DNA of 64,000 nt, from the NCBI RefSeq assembly GCF_006402735.1, contig NZ_CP017174.1, positions 186,001-250,000 on the forward strand, in the 5' to 3' direction. The position numbers and the translations under genes were made by a program. Shown here piece by piece: positions 29,517-38,179 of the stretch (position 1 is the stretch's first letter; each line of letters starts with the position of its first letter). This DNA comes from Myxococcus xanthus. Its GTDB lineage: Bacteria > Myxococcota > Myxococcia > Myxococcales > Myxococcaceae. The notes beneath the pieces are model-generated. The model had not been told where the DNA came from. It did not search any database and worked only from the letters and a program-made list of their open reading frames with translations.

Positions 29517-31298
29517 ATGCGCATTCGCTCCGCATTCGTCCTGTTGGCCTGTGTCTCCGCTTGCGCATCGCGCTCGGGGGCCGGGCCGGAGTCCTCCACG
29601 GCCATGCCCACCGCTTCAGTCTCCGCCGCGGATGCCGACTATGTCCTCCTCGCGCGCGAGTATCTGGATTGGTATGCGGCGGCGAATCCCACCCGGGCCA
29701 CGCGGCTCGGCTATCACATGCATGACGCCCACCTGCCGGACGTCTCTTCGGACGCGCTGAAGCGCAAGGCGGAAGCGCTGCGCGGCTGGCTGACGCGCCT
29801 GGAGCAGGCGGTGGCGCGCGGTGGCCTGTCGGGAGATGCCGCCGTGGACGTGCGCGTGCTGGAGAACGCGATGCGTGCCGACCTGCTGGAGCTGGAGGAG
29901 GTGCGCCCCTGGGAGCGCAACCCGGGCTTCTACGTGGGCATCATCTCCAGCGGGCTGGACGGCCTGTCGTCACGCGAGTTCGCGCCCGTGGCCGAGCGCA
30001 TGCGCGCCATGCGCTCCCGGATGGCGCGCATCCCTGGCGTGCTCGACGCGGCGCAGTTCAACCTGAGCGGCGTGCCGAAGCTGTGGGCGGAGTACGCGCT
30101 GCGCGACGCGCGCGGCACCGTGGCGTACCTGCGCACGGACCTGCCCCGGGCCCTGGCGGCGCAGGGGTATGCCCAGGTACCGCTGAGCGAGCGCGCCGCC
30201 TTCTCCGCCGCGCGCGAGGAGGCCGCGCGGCAGATGGAGGCCTTCGCGGTGTGGCTGGAGCGCGAGCTGCTGCCCAAGGCGGACGGCGACTTCCGCCTGG
30301 GCCGCGAGCGCTTCGAGAAGAAGCTGGCGCTGGAGGAGCACGTCACGCTGGACGCGGACGCGCTGCGCGACATCAACGAGCGCGCCATCCGCGACTACAA
30401 GGCCTGGGTGGCGCGCGAGGCCGCCCGGTTGGACGCCTCCAAGACGCCCGAGCAGGTGATGGCGGAGTTGGTGAAGGACCACCCGAAGGCGGAGGAACTG
30501 GTGGCATCGGCGCGGGCGCAGCTGGTGGAGCTGCAGCGCTTCGTTCGCGAGCGGAACATCCTCACGCTGCCGTCGGACCGGCTGCCCGTGGTGCGGGAGA
30601 CGCCGCCCTACGCGCGGCTGGGCTTCGCGTCCATGGACACCCCCGGCCCCTTCGAGACAAAGGCCACCGAGGCCTTCTACAACATCACCAACGTAGAGCC
30701 CGGCTGGACGCCCGAGCAGAAGGCCCAGCACCTGACGTACTTCAACCGCGCGGGCCTGCTGGGCATCACCGTCCACGAGGCCATGCCTGGCCACTTCGTG
30801 CAGCTGCTCTACGGCGCGCGGATTCCCACGGACGTGCGCAAGGTCTTCACCCCCGCGTCACTGGTGGAGGGCTGGGCGCACTACTCCGAGCAGATGATGG
30901 TGGATGAAGGCCTGGGCAACGGCGACCCGGCCGTGCGGCTGGGGCAGCTCCGCCGCGCCCTCCAGCGGCACGCGCGCTGGTACGCGGCGCTGGCGCTGCA
31001 CGTGTACGGAGAGCCCGTGGAGGCGGTGGCGAAGCGGTACGCGGAGATTGCGTACTTCGAGCCCTTCCCCGCGCTGCGCGAGGTGGAGCGCGGCACGCTC
31101 GACCCCACGTACCTGTATTACGCCGTGGGGCGCATGCAGATTTTCAAGCTGCGCGACGACTACCGCCGCCACCTGGAGTCGCGCGGGAAGACGCTGGTGC
31201 TGAAGGACTTCCACGACCGGCTCCTCCAGCTCGGGCTGCCGGTGTCGCTCGCGCGGGAGGTGTTCCTGCCGGGCGACACGGCGCCGTCGCTGGAGTGA
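29517..31298 (+). CDS. DUF885-family lipoprotein, probable zinc peptidase
   Basis: The 593-residue protein has a lipoprotein signal ending V-S-A-C and the DUF885 core. This includes R-A-T-R-L-G near the start, G-I-T-V-H-E-A-M-P-G-H-F (H-E-x-x-x-G-H metal site) and E-G-W-A-H-Y-S-E downstream. Bacterial DUF885 proteins are thought to be metallo-carboxypeptidases in the periplasm. Length is normal. It ends eight bases from a convergent lipoprotein gene. The substrate is unknown. Confidence 0.9.
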   Translation: MRIRSAFVLLACVSACASRSGAGPESSTAMPTASVSAADADYVLLAREYLDWYAAANPTRATRLGYHMHDAHLPDVSSDALKRKAEALRGWLTRLEQAVARGGLSGDAAVDVRVLENAMRADLLELEEVRPWERNPGFYVGIISSGLDGLSSREFAPVAERMRAMRSRMARIPGVLDAAQFNLSGVPKLWAEYALRDARGTVAYLRTDLPRALAAQGYAQVPLSERAAFSAAREEAARQMEAFAVWLERELLPKADGDFRLGRERFEKKLALEEHVTLDADALRDINERAIRDYKAWVAREAARLDASKTPEQVMAELVKDHPKAEELVASARAQLVELQRFVRERNILTLPSDRLPVVRETPPYARLGFASMDTPGPFETKATEAFYNITNVEPGWTPEQKAQHLTYFNRAGLLGITVHEAMPGHFVQLLYGARIPTDVRKVFTPASLVEGWAHYSEQMMVDEGLGNGDPAVRLGQLRRALQRHARWYAALALHVYGEPVEAVAKRYAEIAYFEPFPALREVERGTLDPTYLYYAVGRMQIFKLRDDYRRHLESRGKTLVLKDFHDRLLQLGLPVSLAREVFLPGDTAPSLE

Positions 31299-31306
31299 GC
31301 CGCGGA

Positions 31307-31747
31307 CTATAGCTCGATGACCCGGGGCGTCTCCTCCTGCTCCACCTGCGAGCGGGAGGCGAGCCCCTGGATGCTGAAGCCGTTGGGCGCGTGCACGGCG
31401 CCCGCGGTGTTCGGGTCCAGGTAGAGGCTCACCGGCGCGGCGAGCCCGTCGTACGTCACCTCGAAGACCTCCAGCTCGGTGGGCGCGCCGGCGCCGCAGC
31501 AGGGGCCCACGCGGCGCCAGGCGATGCGCTGGCCCTGGGGGCCTCGCAGCAGCTCCAGGAAGGCCATCATCCCCCGGTCACCCCAGCCGACGCGGACCGG
31601 GTCCTGGGGGTGGAAGCCGTACTCCACCACCTCGACTCGCGGCGCCGTGGACGCCGAGGCGCGGGGCTCAGGCACCGCGGACTTGTTGGTTGATGCACAC
31701 GCCGCCAGGAAGAGCATCCCGGCACAAGTGGCTCGAAGCAGCGACAT
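31307..31747 (-). CDS. CC-motif lipoprotein, unknown function (paralogue of 16091-16507)
   Basis: The 146-residue protein has a lipoprotein signal ending L-A-A-C, then Y-G-F-H-P-Q-D-P-V-R-V-G-W, L-R-G-P-Q-G-Q, G-P-C-C, V-T-Y-D-G-L, P-V-x-L-Y-L and P-N-G-F in the same order as the lipoprotein at 16091-16507. A 16-residue charged tail follows that the other lacks. The shared Cys-Cys pair and the V-T-Y-D-G-L strand suggest one fold. No function is known to me. Confidence 0.78.
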   Translation of the reverse strand: MSLLRATCAGMLFLAACASTNKSAVPEPRASASTAPRVEVVEYGFHPQDPVRVGWGDRGMMAFLELLRGPQGQRIAWRRVGPCCGAGAPTELEVFEVTYDGLAAPVSLYLDPNTAGAVHAPNGFSIQGLASRSQVEQEETPRVIEL

Positions 31748-31859
31748 TCCGACCCTCCCCACCACCACCGTCCCGGGGGGAAGATGTGTCCGGGCAGCGC
31801 CCCGTGCATCCCGGTAGCGGGGCCCGCCGTTCACCGTCGGACGTTGACCGCGCCCGGCG

Positions 31860-32837
31860 TCACTTTTTCTTCGGCGCCGTCCCCGACATGTCGCGGATGA
31901 AGACGCGGTCGATGCCGTGGATGCGCAGGGCCACCAACTCGTCCGGGGTGACGTTGGGGTAGCCCGAATCACGCATCTGCTTCACGAACTCGGGCGTGAC
32001 GCCGTGGATGCGGAAGGCCAGGATCTGCTCCTGCGTGAGGTCCTTGAAGCCCAGCTCGCGCATCTGCTTCACGAACTCGGGCGTGACGCCGTGGATGCGG
32101 AAGGCGATGACGTCATCCGAATCCGTGCTCTGGAATCCCAGTTCGCGCATCTGCTTCACGAAGTCGGGCGTGACGCCGTGGATGCCCATGGCCATCAGCT
32201 GATTCCAGGGCAGCTTCGTGAAGCCGGCGCCGGCGAGCTCCTTCACGCGCTGGGGCGTGACGCCGTGGATGCGGCCCTCGACCAGTTCCTTGAACGACAG
32301 CCCGGGGAAGCCTGCGTCGGACATGCCGCGCACGTACTCGGGCGTCACGTCGAAGATGCCCACCTGGATGAGCTCCTCCGTGCCGAGCTGCTTGTAGCCC
32401 AGCGCGGCCAGGGCCTGGATGCGGGCGGTCGTGACGTTGGTCGCCGCCATCTGGAACTGCGCCTCGGGCGTGATGTCCGAGTAGCCCAGCGTGGCCATCG
32501 TCTTGAGGAAGGCGCTGCTGGCATCGAAGCGGAAGTGGCCCGCGCCCTGGCCGTCCTGGAACTGGCCCTCGAAGCGGAAGGTGCCGGCCTCGCGCGGCAG
32601 GGTGAAGGTGGTGGCGCCGCCCGTGGTGGACAGCCCCTGGAAGGACGCCCGAGGTTCGGTGAAGCCCATGTTGCGGTGCGGGCTCTGGTGGAGCTGGAGG
32701 TTCAGGATGGAGGGGGCGCTGCTCTTGGACGAGGCCGACCAGGTGCCACGTGGCTCGAAGGTGGAAGAGGCCGCGACGGCGGAGGCGGCCATCAACAACA
32801 GGGCCACGAGGGACAGGCGTGACGACATGAGACGCAT
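31860..32837 (-). CDS. secreted 29-residue tandem-repeat protein, partner of the BlaR1-like protease
   Basis: The 325-residue protein has a signal peptide ending A-V-A-A, a beta-rich domain of about 100 residues with G-x-F-x-F-E-G-Q-F-x-D-G-x-G-x-G-H-F, then six 29-residue repeats (residues 135-308) of the form V-T-P-E-F-V-K-Q-M-R-E-L-G-F with L and R-I-H-G at the end. A half repeat and a Lys-rich end close it. The same repeat, period and end cap are found in the M56 protease just upstream on the same strand (111 bases away), so the two very likely act together. AGGAG precedes the ATG. Function unknown. Confidence 0.82.
   Translation of the reverse strand: MRLMSSRLSLVALLLMAASAVAASSTFEPRGTWSASSKSSAPSILNLQLHQSPHRNMGFTEPRASFQGLSTTGGATTFTLPREAGTFRFEGQFQDGQGAGHFRFDASSAFLKTMATLGYSDITPEAQFQMAATNVTTARIQALAALGYKQLGTEELIQVGIFDVTPEYVRGMSDAGFPGLSFKELVEGRIHGVTPQRVKELAGAGFTKLPWNQLMAMGIHGVTPDFVKQMRELGFQSTDSDDVIAFRIHGVTPEFVKQMRELGFKDLTQEQILAFRIHGVTPEFVKQMRDSGYPNVTPDELVALRIHGIDRVFIRDMSGTAPKKK
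31914..32435 (-). repeat. six 87-base tandem repeats inside the secreted repeat gene
   Basis: Units are 29 codons each. Two neighbouring units share a 47-base identical stretch (31972-32018 and 32059-32105), showing recent duplication or conversion; the other units have diverged at DNA level while keeping V-T-P, a central Gly and the final H-G. Confidence 0.85.
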
Positions 32838-32948
32838 GGTGGGCTCCTTCGGGTAGACCCCTCCCGTGCGGCGCGCGTCCGGTGGGACCTGCGCCGAGCG
32901 GGATGGGCGGTCGAGACGTGAGGGGTGATGGTGTGCGGGACGAACGGC

Positions 32949-35072
32949 TTACTTCGAGTCGGTGCCGCGCATCTTCCGGATGAAGGCCGCGTCCACGCCG
33001 CCGGTGCGCAGCCGCACCAGTTCGTCGACGGAGAGGTCCTTCAGGCCCGCGTCGTGGAGTTCGCCCAGGAAGTTGGCGTCCACGCCCGTGGCGCGCAGCC
33101 GCTGGAGCGTTTTCGCATCCGTCGTCTGCACGCCCGCCTTGCGCATGCTGGCGAGCCAGCCCGGGTCCACGCCCACGGCGCGAAGCTGCATCAGCTCCCG
33201 GGCCTTCAGCTTCGACAGGCCGTGCTTGTTCATCTCTCGGATGTACTCGGGGCTCACGCCCACGGCGCGGAGGTGAGCGAGCTCCTCCAGGGACATGCCG
33301 GTGTAGCCGGCGTCCTTGAGGCCGCGGACGAAGTCTTCGTCCACGCCCACGGCGCGCGCGTGGGACAGGGCCTTCGGGTCATCGATGTTGAAGCCCGCGG
33401 ACTTGAGGGACTGGATGTAGTCGGGCGTGACGCCCAGGTGTCGCAGGTGCGTCAGTTCCTTCACTTCCAGCTTCCGGCCGAAGCGCGTGTTCATGTCCTG
33501 GACGTAGTCAGGGGTGATGCCGGCGTGGGTCATCATCACGAGGTTGGAGACGGTCGGCGTGTAGCCCATGGCCGTCAGCTGCTGCACGCGCTCCGGGGTG
33601 ATGCCCGCGTTCTTGAGCGCGATGAGCTGCGCGACGGAGAGCTGCTGCCCCGCGCCGACCCGTGTCTGCCGGTCCAGCTCCCGCTGGGCGCGCGAACCCA
33701 GGCTCCGCGCCTGAGGGGCAGGAGACGGAGCGGACGCCGGTGCCACGCGGGCCGCCACGGCCGCGACACCGGCGGGAGGCGCGGGAGGCGCCGGGGGCGC
33801 GGGCGGTGCCACGGGCAAGGGCGCGGGAGGCACCGGCGGGGTGCGCGAGAGCGCCGGGATGGGCGGAGCCTGGACGAGGACGGGCTCGTCGCCCGGCCGC
33901 GGCGCGGTGTCCGTCTGTCCCAGCAGGAGCGACGTCAGCGGCGCGGCCACGGCGAGGCTGCTGACCAGGGTGAGTACGGAGGCGCCCGCCGCCCAGCGCG
34001 AAGCGCAGCGCGACGTGGGCAGGGTGATGAGCCGCCGCACGCGCTCCGGCAGTGAGCCGCCCAGCGCGGACATGGCGGGGCTCGGCGTTCCCGGCAGCAC
34101 GCGGAGCGTTTCAAGCGCCGTCAGCGCCCGGGCGTAGGAGACGGAGTTGCCGCTGGCGGCCACCGCGACGTCGTCGCAGCAGTGCTCCCGTTCGACGCGG
34201 ATGACGTGGGAAATCCAGCGGACCGCGGGGTGGAAGAAGAGCAGCGTCTCCACCAGCACCTGCGCCAGGTTCACCGCGAAGTCGTGACGGCGGATGTGGG
34301 CCAGTTCATGGGCCAGCACCATCTCCAGCTGCCGAGCGGGCAGGCCCGACAGGGTGGACACGGGCAGGAGCACCACGGGCGACAGCCAGCCCACCGCGGC
34401 GGGAACGTCCACGTCGGAGGACTGGAGCAGCCGCACCGCGCGGCGCAGGCCCATGCGTCGCGACAGGGCGTCAAGCCGCTCCTGCCACGCCTCGGGCGCG
34501 GGCAGGGCGCGGTCCGCCAGCCGGCGCAGCTTCATCCATTCCGCCGCCATCCGCCCCGAGCACAGGCCCACGCCCGCCACCCACGCCAACACCAGCCAGT
34601 GCAGGTGCGCTTCCACCTGGGACAGCGCGCGTTGCAGCAGCAGTCCGGCCATGACCAGGAACGAGCCCAAGCCGGTCAGCACCGTGCTTTCGAAGCCACT
34701 CGCGGCGCCGTCCTCGGCCATGTCCGCGTCAATCCACGCGGGCGACGCCGCGACGGGCGACAACCGCCATGCGGGACGCGCCGCCGTGTCCTTCACGGGG
34801 GGCGGATTCGCGTCATCCACCCGGAGTTGCGCGCGCGGCACGGAGAGGTCCATCGCCACTCGCGCGGGCGCGCCGTGGAAGTGCTTCCACCCGGAGGCCA
34901 CCGGCAACGCGAGCGCCAACACCAGCGCCCCACAGGCCAGCGCGTAACGCGCATGCGCCGCGCGCCGCCCCACCGTGATGAGCGCCACCGCCAGCATCAG
35001 CGCCACCAGCGTGCCCTGCCAGAGCGAGTGCAGCAGCGCCCACCCCAGGGACTCCATCAGCAGCCGGCTCAT
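32949..35072 (-). CDS. BlaR1-type M56 membrane protease with C-terminal repeat domain
   Basis: The 707-residue protein has four N-terminal membrane helices with the M56 zinc motif H-E-L-A-H (near residue 255, in L-A-H-E-L-A-H-I-R-R-H-D-F). A further helix near residue 360 and a Pro/Ala-rich linker follow. BlaR1 would now carry a penicillin-binding sensor; here there are seven 29-residue repeats (491-692) ending in a half repeat and M-R-G-T-D-S-K. In BlaR1/MecR1, ligand binding outside activates the protease, which removes the BlaI repressor. It overlaps blaI by ATGA. The repeats are thus probably the sensor (inference). Confidence 0.9.
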   Translation of the reverse strand: MSRLLMESLGWALLHSLWQGTLVALMLAVALITVGRRAAHARYALACGALVLALALPVASGWKHFHGAPARVAMDLSVPRAQLRVDDANPPPVKDTAARPAWRLSPVAASPAWIDADMAEDGAASGFESTVLTGLGSFLVMAGLLLQRALSQVEAHLHWLVLAWVAGVGLCSGRMAAEWMKLRRLADRALPAPEAWQERLDALSRRMGLRRAVRLLQSSDVDVPAAVGWLSPVVLLPVSTLSGLPARQLEMVLAHELAHIRRHDFAVNLAQVLVETLLFFHPAVRWISHVIRVEREHCCDDVAVAASGNSVSYARALTALETLRVLPGTPSPAMSALGGSLPERVRRLITLPTSRCASRWAAGASVLTLVSSLAVAAPLTSLLLGQTDTAPRPGDEPVLVQAPPIPALSRTPPVPPAPLPVAPPAPPAPPAPPAGVAAVAARVAPASAPSPAPQARSLGSRAQRELDRQTRVGAGQQLSVAQLIALKNAGITPERVQQLTAMGYTPTVSNLVMMTHAGITPDYVQDMNTRFGRKLEVKELTHLRHLGVTPDYIQSLKSAGFNIDDPKALSHARAVGVDEDFVRGLKDAGYTGMSLEELAHLRAVGVSPEYIREMNKHGLSKLKARELMQLRAVGVDPGWLASMRKAGVQTTDAKTLQRLRATGVDANFLGELHDAGLKDLSVDELVRLRTGGVDAAFIRKMRGTDSK
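32997..33602 (-). repeat. seven degenerate 29-residue repeats in the M56 protease
   Basis: Units follow V-x-P-x-Y-I-x-x-M-x-x-x-G-L with L-R-A-V-G at the end. They match the repeats of the secreted partner in period and pattern but are much more diverged at DNA level, so they are older. Confidence 0.85.
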
Positions 35073-35464
35073 TCCTCGCCTCCTTCCAGGGTGTCGAGCA
35101 GCCGGCGCAGCTCCGCCAGTTCCTCGGGACGCGTCTTCTTCGACGACAAGGCCTGCATCGCCAGCCGCGCCGGAGAGCCACCGAAGGCGCGGTCCACCAG
35201 GTCCGTCACCAGCTGCCGCTGGGTGCGCTGCTCCGTGGCCCGGGGCCGGTACACGTGCGCGCGCTGGGACTCGTCACGCTCCACCAACCCCTTCTCCGTC
35301 ATGATTTGCATCAGCTTCAGCACCGTCGTGTACCCGGTGCCCTCCGGCTCGTCGCGGGTGAGGGCTTCGTGCACCTCGCGCACCGTGCTGTCGCCACGCG
35401 CCCAGAGGACCCGCAGGATGGCCAACTCCCCATCCGTGGGACGCGGCAGCTTCGTCTCACTCAT
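35069..35464 (-). CDS. BlaI/MecI-family repressor
   Basis: The 131-residue protein is a winged helix with P-T-D-G-E-L-A-I-L-R-V-L-W at the start and T-G-Y-T-T-V-L-K-L-M-Q-I-M as recognition helix, then a dimer helix. Repressors of this family are cut by their M56 partner. I use the ATG with GGAAGG upstream (M-S-E-T-K-L), not the 12-residue longer frame. It overlaps the M56 gene, and the promoter upstream carries two palindromes, so it is probably self-repressed. I see no beta-lactamase gene nearby. Confidence 0.93.
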   Translation of the reverse strand: MSETKLPRPTDGELAILRVLWARGDSTVREVHEALTRDEPEGTGYTTVLKLMQIMTEKGLVERDESQRAHVYRPRATEQRTQRQLVTDLVDRAFGGSPARLAMQALSSKKTRPEELAELRRLLDTLEGGEE

Positions 35465-35498
35465 GACGCTTCCTTCCATGACTCGATTGCCTGGACTC

Positions 35499-35526
35499 AT
35501 ATTACGAATAGATTCGTAGATGTCAA
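35499..35526 (-). promoter_or_regulatory. sigma-70 promoter of the blaI-M56 operon
   Basis: On the minus strand TTGACA (35526-35521) and TAATAT (35504-35499) are separated by 16 bases, close to the primary sigma factor consensus and rare in this G+C-rich DNA. The predicted start lies about 28 bases before the repressor ATG. Confidence 0.8.
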
Positions 35527-35539
35527 CGAAGCCCTTCGT
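35503..35539. promoter_or_regulatory. two palindromic repressor boxes over the promoter
   Basis: TACGAAT-AG-ATTCGTA (35503-35518) covers the spacer and -10 region. ACGAAG-CC-CTTCGT (35526-35539) covers the upstream side of -35. Their centres are 22 bases apart, about two helical turns. Both contain ACGAA / TTCGT arms, so they look like one operator family, expected to bind the BlaI-type repressor. Confidence 0.75.
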
Positions 35540-35553
35540 AGGTGCGGTCCGTC

Positions 35554-35588
35554 AAAAGCCCCCTGCCTCTGGGTGAGGGAGGGGGCTT
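35554..35588 (-). terminator. rho-independent terminator after the fatty acid hydroxylase gene
   Basis: On the minus strand AAGCCCCCT and AGGGGGCTT form a perfect 9-bp stem that ends in CTTTTG. It is 25 bases after the hydroxylase stop. Confidence 0.75.
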
Positions 35589-35613
35589 GGGGGCACAGGC
35601 GGGTGCCCGGCCG

Positions 35614-36429
35614 TCAGCTGTCCTGTCGCGTCGTGGGCTCCGGCGGCGTCTGGGCGGCGGCCTGGTCCTCCCAGAAGCGGCGCGGGTGGCCGTCACCGCG
35701 GGTTCCGCCGGAGAGCCGGTCCACCCAGGGATACCGCTGGGCCTCCTCGGCCGTGTAGCCCAGGTTGAAGACGGTGGGGCTCTTGGGCTTGTCACCAGAC
35801 TTCTCGTAGAAGGTCCCGAAGAGGCGGTCCCAGAAGTAGTTGGTGATGCCGTAGTTGCCCTGCTCGTTGTGGAAGTGGTGCGACAGGTGCAGCCGCTTGA
35901 TGTCCTTCAGGAACTGGGACTTGGGCGTGTAGTTCAGGTGCTGGATGCAGTGGCAGAACTCATAAAAGCACGTAATCACCATGGCCCAGCCCAGCGCGGC
36001 GGCGGCGCCCGCTTTGCCGCCAATGAGATAGCCAATGGGGGCAATCACGCCGCCCACGGTGGGGAGCACGTTGGCCAGCGCGCCGAAGAGCACGCGCAAG
36101 TCGTGCGGGTCCTGGTGGTGGTCGAAGTGGATGCGCTTCCACGTCGCCGCGGTGAGCGGTGATTTGTAGAGGAAGCGGCTGTGCAGGATGTGCTTGTGCA
36201 CCAGGTACCAGCCGAAGGGGAACGCCACGCTCGCGGCGAGCATCGCCAGCAGCATGCGCAGCGGGTTCTCGAACCACTTCACGGCCAAGGCCAGGCTGAT
36301 GATGCCCACGGTGATGTAGGCCACCACCGCGTAGTAGGTGAAGAACGAGTAGACCAGGTCGCCCAGCGTCATCCGGTCCAGGTTGTGCTTGCGGTTCTTC
36401 AGGAACGAAAAGGGTGCGCTGACTGCCAC
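35614..36429 (-). CDS. fatty acid hydroxylase / sterol desaturase family membrane enzyme
   Basis: The 271-residue protein has several membrane helices and the di-iron histidine boxes H-K-H-I-L-H-S, H-F-D-H-H, Q-H-L-N and H-L-S-H-H-F-H-N. This layout fits the ERG3/FA2H superfamily, which hydroxylates or desaturates lipids in the membrane. The C-terminus is a charged Pro/Glu tail. The exact lipid cannot be told. It is not obviously linked to its neighbours. Confidence 0.9.
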   Translation of the reverse strand: MAVSAPFSFLKNRKHNLDRMTLGDLVYSFFTYYAVVAYITVGIISLALAVKWFENPLRMLLAMLAASVAFPFGWYLVHKHILHSRFLYKSPLTAATWKRIHFDHHQDPHDLRVLFGALANVLPTVGGVIAPIGYLIGGKAGAAAALGWAMVITCFYEFCHCIQHLNYTPKSQFLKDIKRLHLSHHFHNEQGNYGITNYFWDRLFGTFYEKSGDKPKSPTVFNLGYTAEEAQRYPWVDRLSGGTRGDGHPRRFWEDQAAAQTPPEPTTRQDS

Positions 36430-36707
36430 GGTATCCTCGCAGGGCGCCGCTGCCTCCCATGGAGGCAGACGAAGCAGGAGTGTGTGCGCGCCGTACCCGC
36501 CCGGCCACGGGGCTTACGGCGGTGCTGTCAGTACCAGGGGCCCTTGAAATTGCCGCATCCTGAAGGGCGCTCCATAGCGTTTTCCTGGAGCAGGTGAGAA
36601 GCAACCCTGCTGAATGAACAGGCGGTGTGTTGCCTGCCTGCCCAGAAGCCGGCCCAGGCGCGGGCTTCCTTCGCGTCCGATAGCAGCCCACTTTCCTGGA
36701 GGCCAGG

Positions 36708-37052
36708 ATGACTTTCCGGGAGGCGCGGATGGCGGAGCACGAAGGACAGCAGACCCCCAGGACCAAGGTACGCAGGCGCAGGACATCGACTCCCAAGGCA
36801 GTGCGCACTGGTGAACGGAGTGCCGGGCCGGACCGGGGCAGCATCGCCCTGCGCCGCACGGCGTCAGAGTACCGGGCCACGGCGGAGGAGCAGGCGGCGC
36901 GCGTGCGTGAGGAAATCGAGGCGGCGCTGGTCCAGGCCCGCAGCACCCGCGAGGCCATTGAACAGCGCATCGCGGATCAACTGCACGCGCCGCCGGTGCG
37001 CCACACGCCCCCGCCGCGGCGCAAGCGCGCCACCCGGGCGTCCCGGAAGTAG
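36708..37052 (+). CDS. small basic protein, unknown function
   Basis: The 114-residue protein has Arg/Lys-rich ends (R-R-R-R-T and R-R-K-R-A-T-R-A-S-R-K) around a helix A-S-E-Y-R-A-T-A-E-E-Q-A-A-R-V-R-E-E-I-E-A-A. GGAGG stands before the ATG, and also before an ATG seven codons later. It may bind nucleic acid, but no family is recognised. It is convergent with the next gene. Confidence 0.5.
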   Translation: MTFREARMAEHEGQQTPRTKVRRRRTSTPKAVRTGERSAGPDRGSIALRRTASEYRATAEEQAARVREEIEAALVQARSTREAIEQRIADQLHAPPVRHTPPPRRKRATRASRK

Positions 37053-37060
37053 CGCGTCGT

Positions 37061-38164
37061 TCAGGGGGCGACGCGCGTGGGGTTCGGCGCGGCCACGGGG
37101 GCGACGTCCTCGGGCCCCGCGCTGGAGGCGGGCTCCCCCAGCTGCTTCAGCTTGCGCGCCAGGTCAGCGGCCTGCGCGCCCTTGGCACCCAGCTCGTTGC
37201 CCTGCACTCCGATGAAGGAGACCCGGGCTCGCTCCAGCATCGCCACCTGCGCGTGGAGCTGGGCCAGCAGCCGCTCCTTGCGGCGGGCCAGCACGTCCAG
37301 GTGGTTGAGCTCCTCACCCAGCGAGGACGCGGCCAGCTCCAACTGCCGGCGGGCCACCGCGTCCTGCGTGGCGGCGGCGCGCTCCCGCAGCTCGCGCACC
37401 TGGGCGTCCACGTCGTTGGCCACCACGGAGCCGAGCTGTGCCTCCAGCCCGAAGTGGACCTCCGCCAGTGAGAAGCTGTCGCCCGTCATCTTCTCCAGCA
37501 CGCCCAGCAGCTCCGTGCGCCCGGTGCTGGGCGGCATCTTCGTCACCACGTCCTTGCACTGGCGGTAGAGCGTCAGCGCCCGCGTGGCGAGGGTGCGCGA
37601 GTCGCCCTTGAGCGCGTCCTGCAACTGGCGGCCCCGCGCCTCCACCGCGTCCAGCTCCACGCGGAGGTTGGCCGGCAGCGTGCCGATGCTCCAGAACAGG
37701 CCCACGACGAGGAAGCCCACCAGCGCCGACAGCAGGCCGTCGCTCCCCAGGAAGCGCGCCTCCAGCACCTGTTGGACGTAGAGGCCCAGTGGGACGAGCA
37801 CGCCCGCGGCGGCGGCGCTGGTGGCCACCGCGGCGGGCTGCCCCGGCTGCTCCCGTCCATGGCCCAGCCATGCCACCAGCGCCGCGGCGAGCGCGCCCGC
37901 GAGGCTCACGGGCAACGGCTCCGGCGCTCGGAAGAAGTAGGGCAGGGCGGGCAGCACCGTCAGCGCCAGGCGCAGCGCCAGGGGGTGGACCCCGGTGGGC
38001 TTCACGCACGCCTGCGCCGCGGCCACGATGGCGACGTACTCCGGTGTCAGGTGCAGGTCCGGAACGGCCCCCGCGACCAGGCCCATGCAGGCGGCACCTC
38101 CCAGCGCGCGAAGCGTGCGGGTCTCGAACTCCTCGCGGTGGAAGTACTGCACGGAGAGGGCCAT
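37061..38164 (-). CDS. membrane protein with C-terminal coiled coil, unknown function
   Basis: The 367-residue protein has about five or six hydrophobic segments in the first 165 residues, then a long helical, coiled-coil-prone region (about 170-345) with regular Leu and charged residues, and a Pro/Ala tail. It starts 15 bases after the VWA gene on the same strand, so both form an operon. I do not recognise the family; a scaffold or envelope role is a guess. Confidence 0.7.
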   Translation of the reverse strand: MALSVQYFHREEFETRTLRALGGAACMGLVAGAVPDLHLTPEYVAIVAAAQACVKPTGVHPLALRLALTVLPALPYFFRAPEPLPVSLAGALAAALVAWLGHGREQPGQPAAVATSAAAAGVLVPLGLYVQQVLEARFLGSDGLLSALVGFLVVGLFWSIGTLPANLRVELDAVEARGRQLQDALKGDSRTLATRALTLYRQCKDVVTKMPPSTGRTELLGVLEKMTGDSFSLAEVHFGLEAQLGSVVANDVDAQVRELRERAAATQDAVARRQLELAASSLGEELNHLDVLARRKERLLAQLHAQVAMLERARVSFIGVQGNELGAKGAQAADLARKLKQLGEPASSAGPEDVAPVAAPNPTRVAP

Positions 38165-38179
38165 GGGTTCACCGTCCTG

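Noticed and set aside
31860..32435. Tandem repeats considered as a CRISPR or satellite array
   Set aside because: The period is 87 bases, in frame, and encodes a regular 29-residue protein repeat; there are no unique spacers.
35069..35464. BlaI/BlaR1 pair considered as a beta-lactam resistance locus
   Set aside because: No penicillin-binding sensor domain and no beta-lactamase gene within the window.
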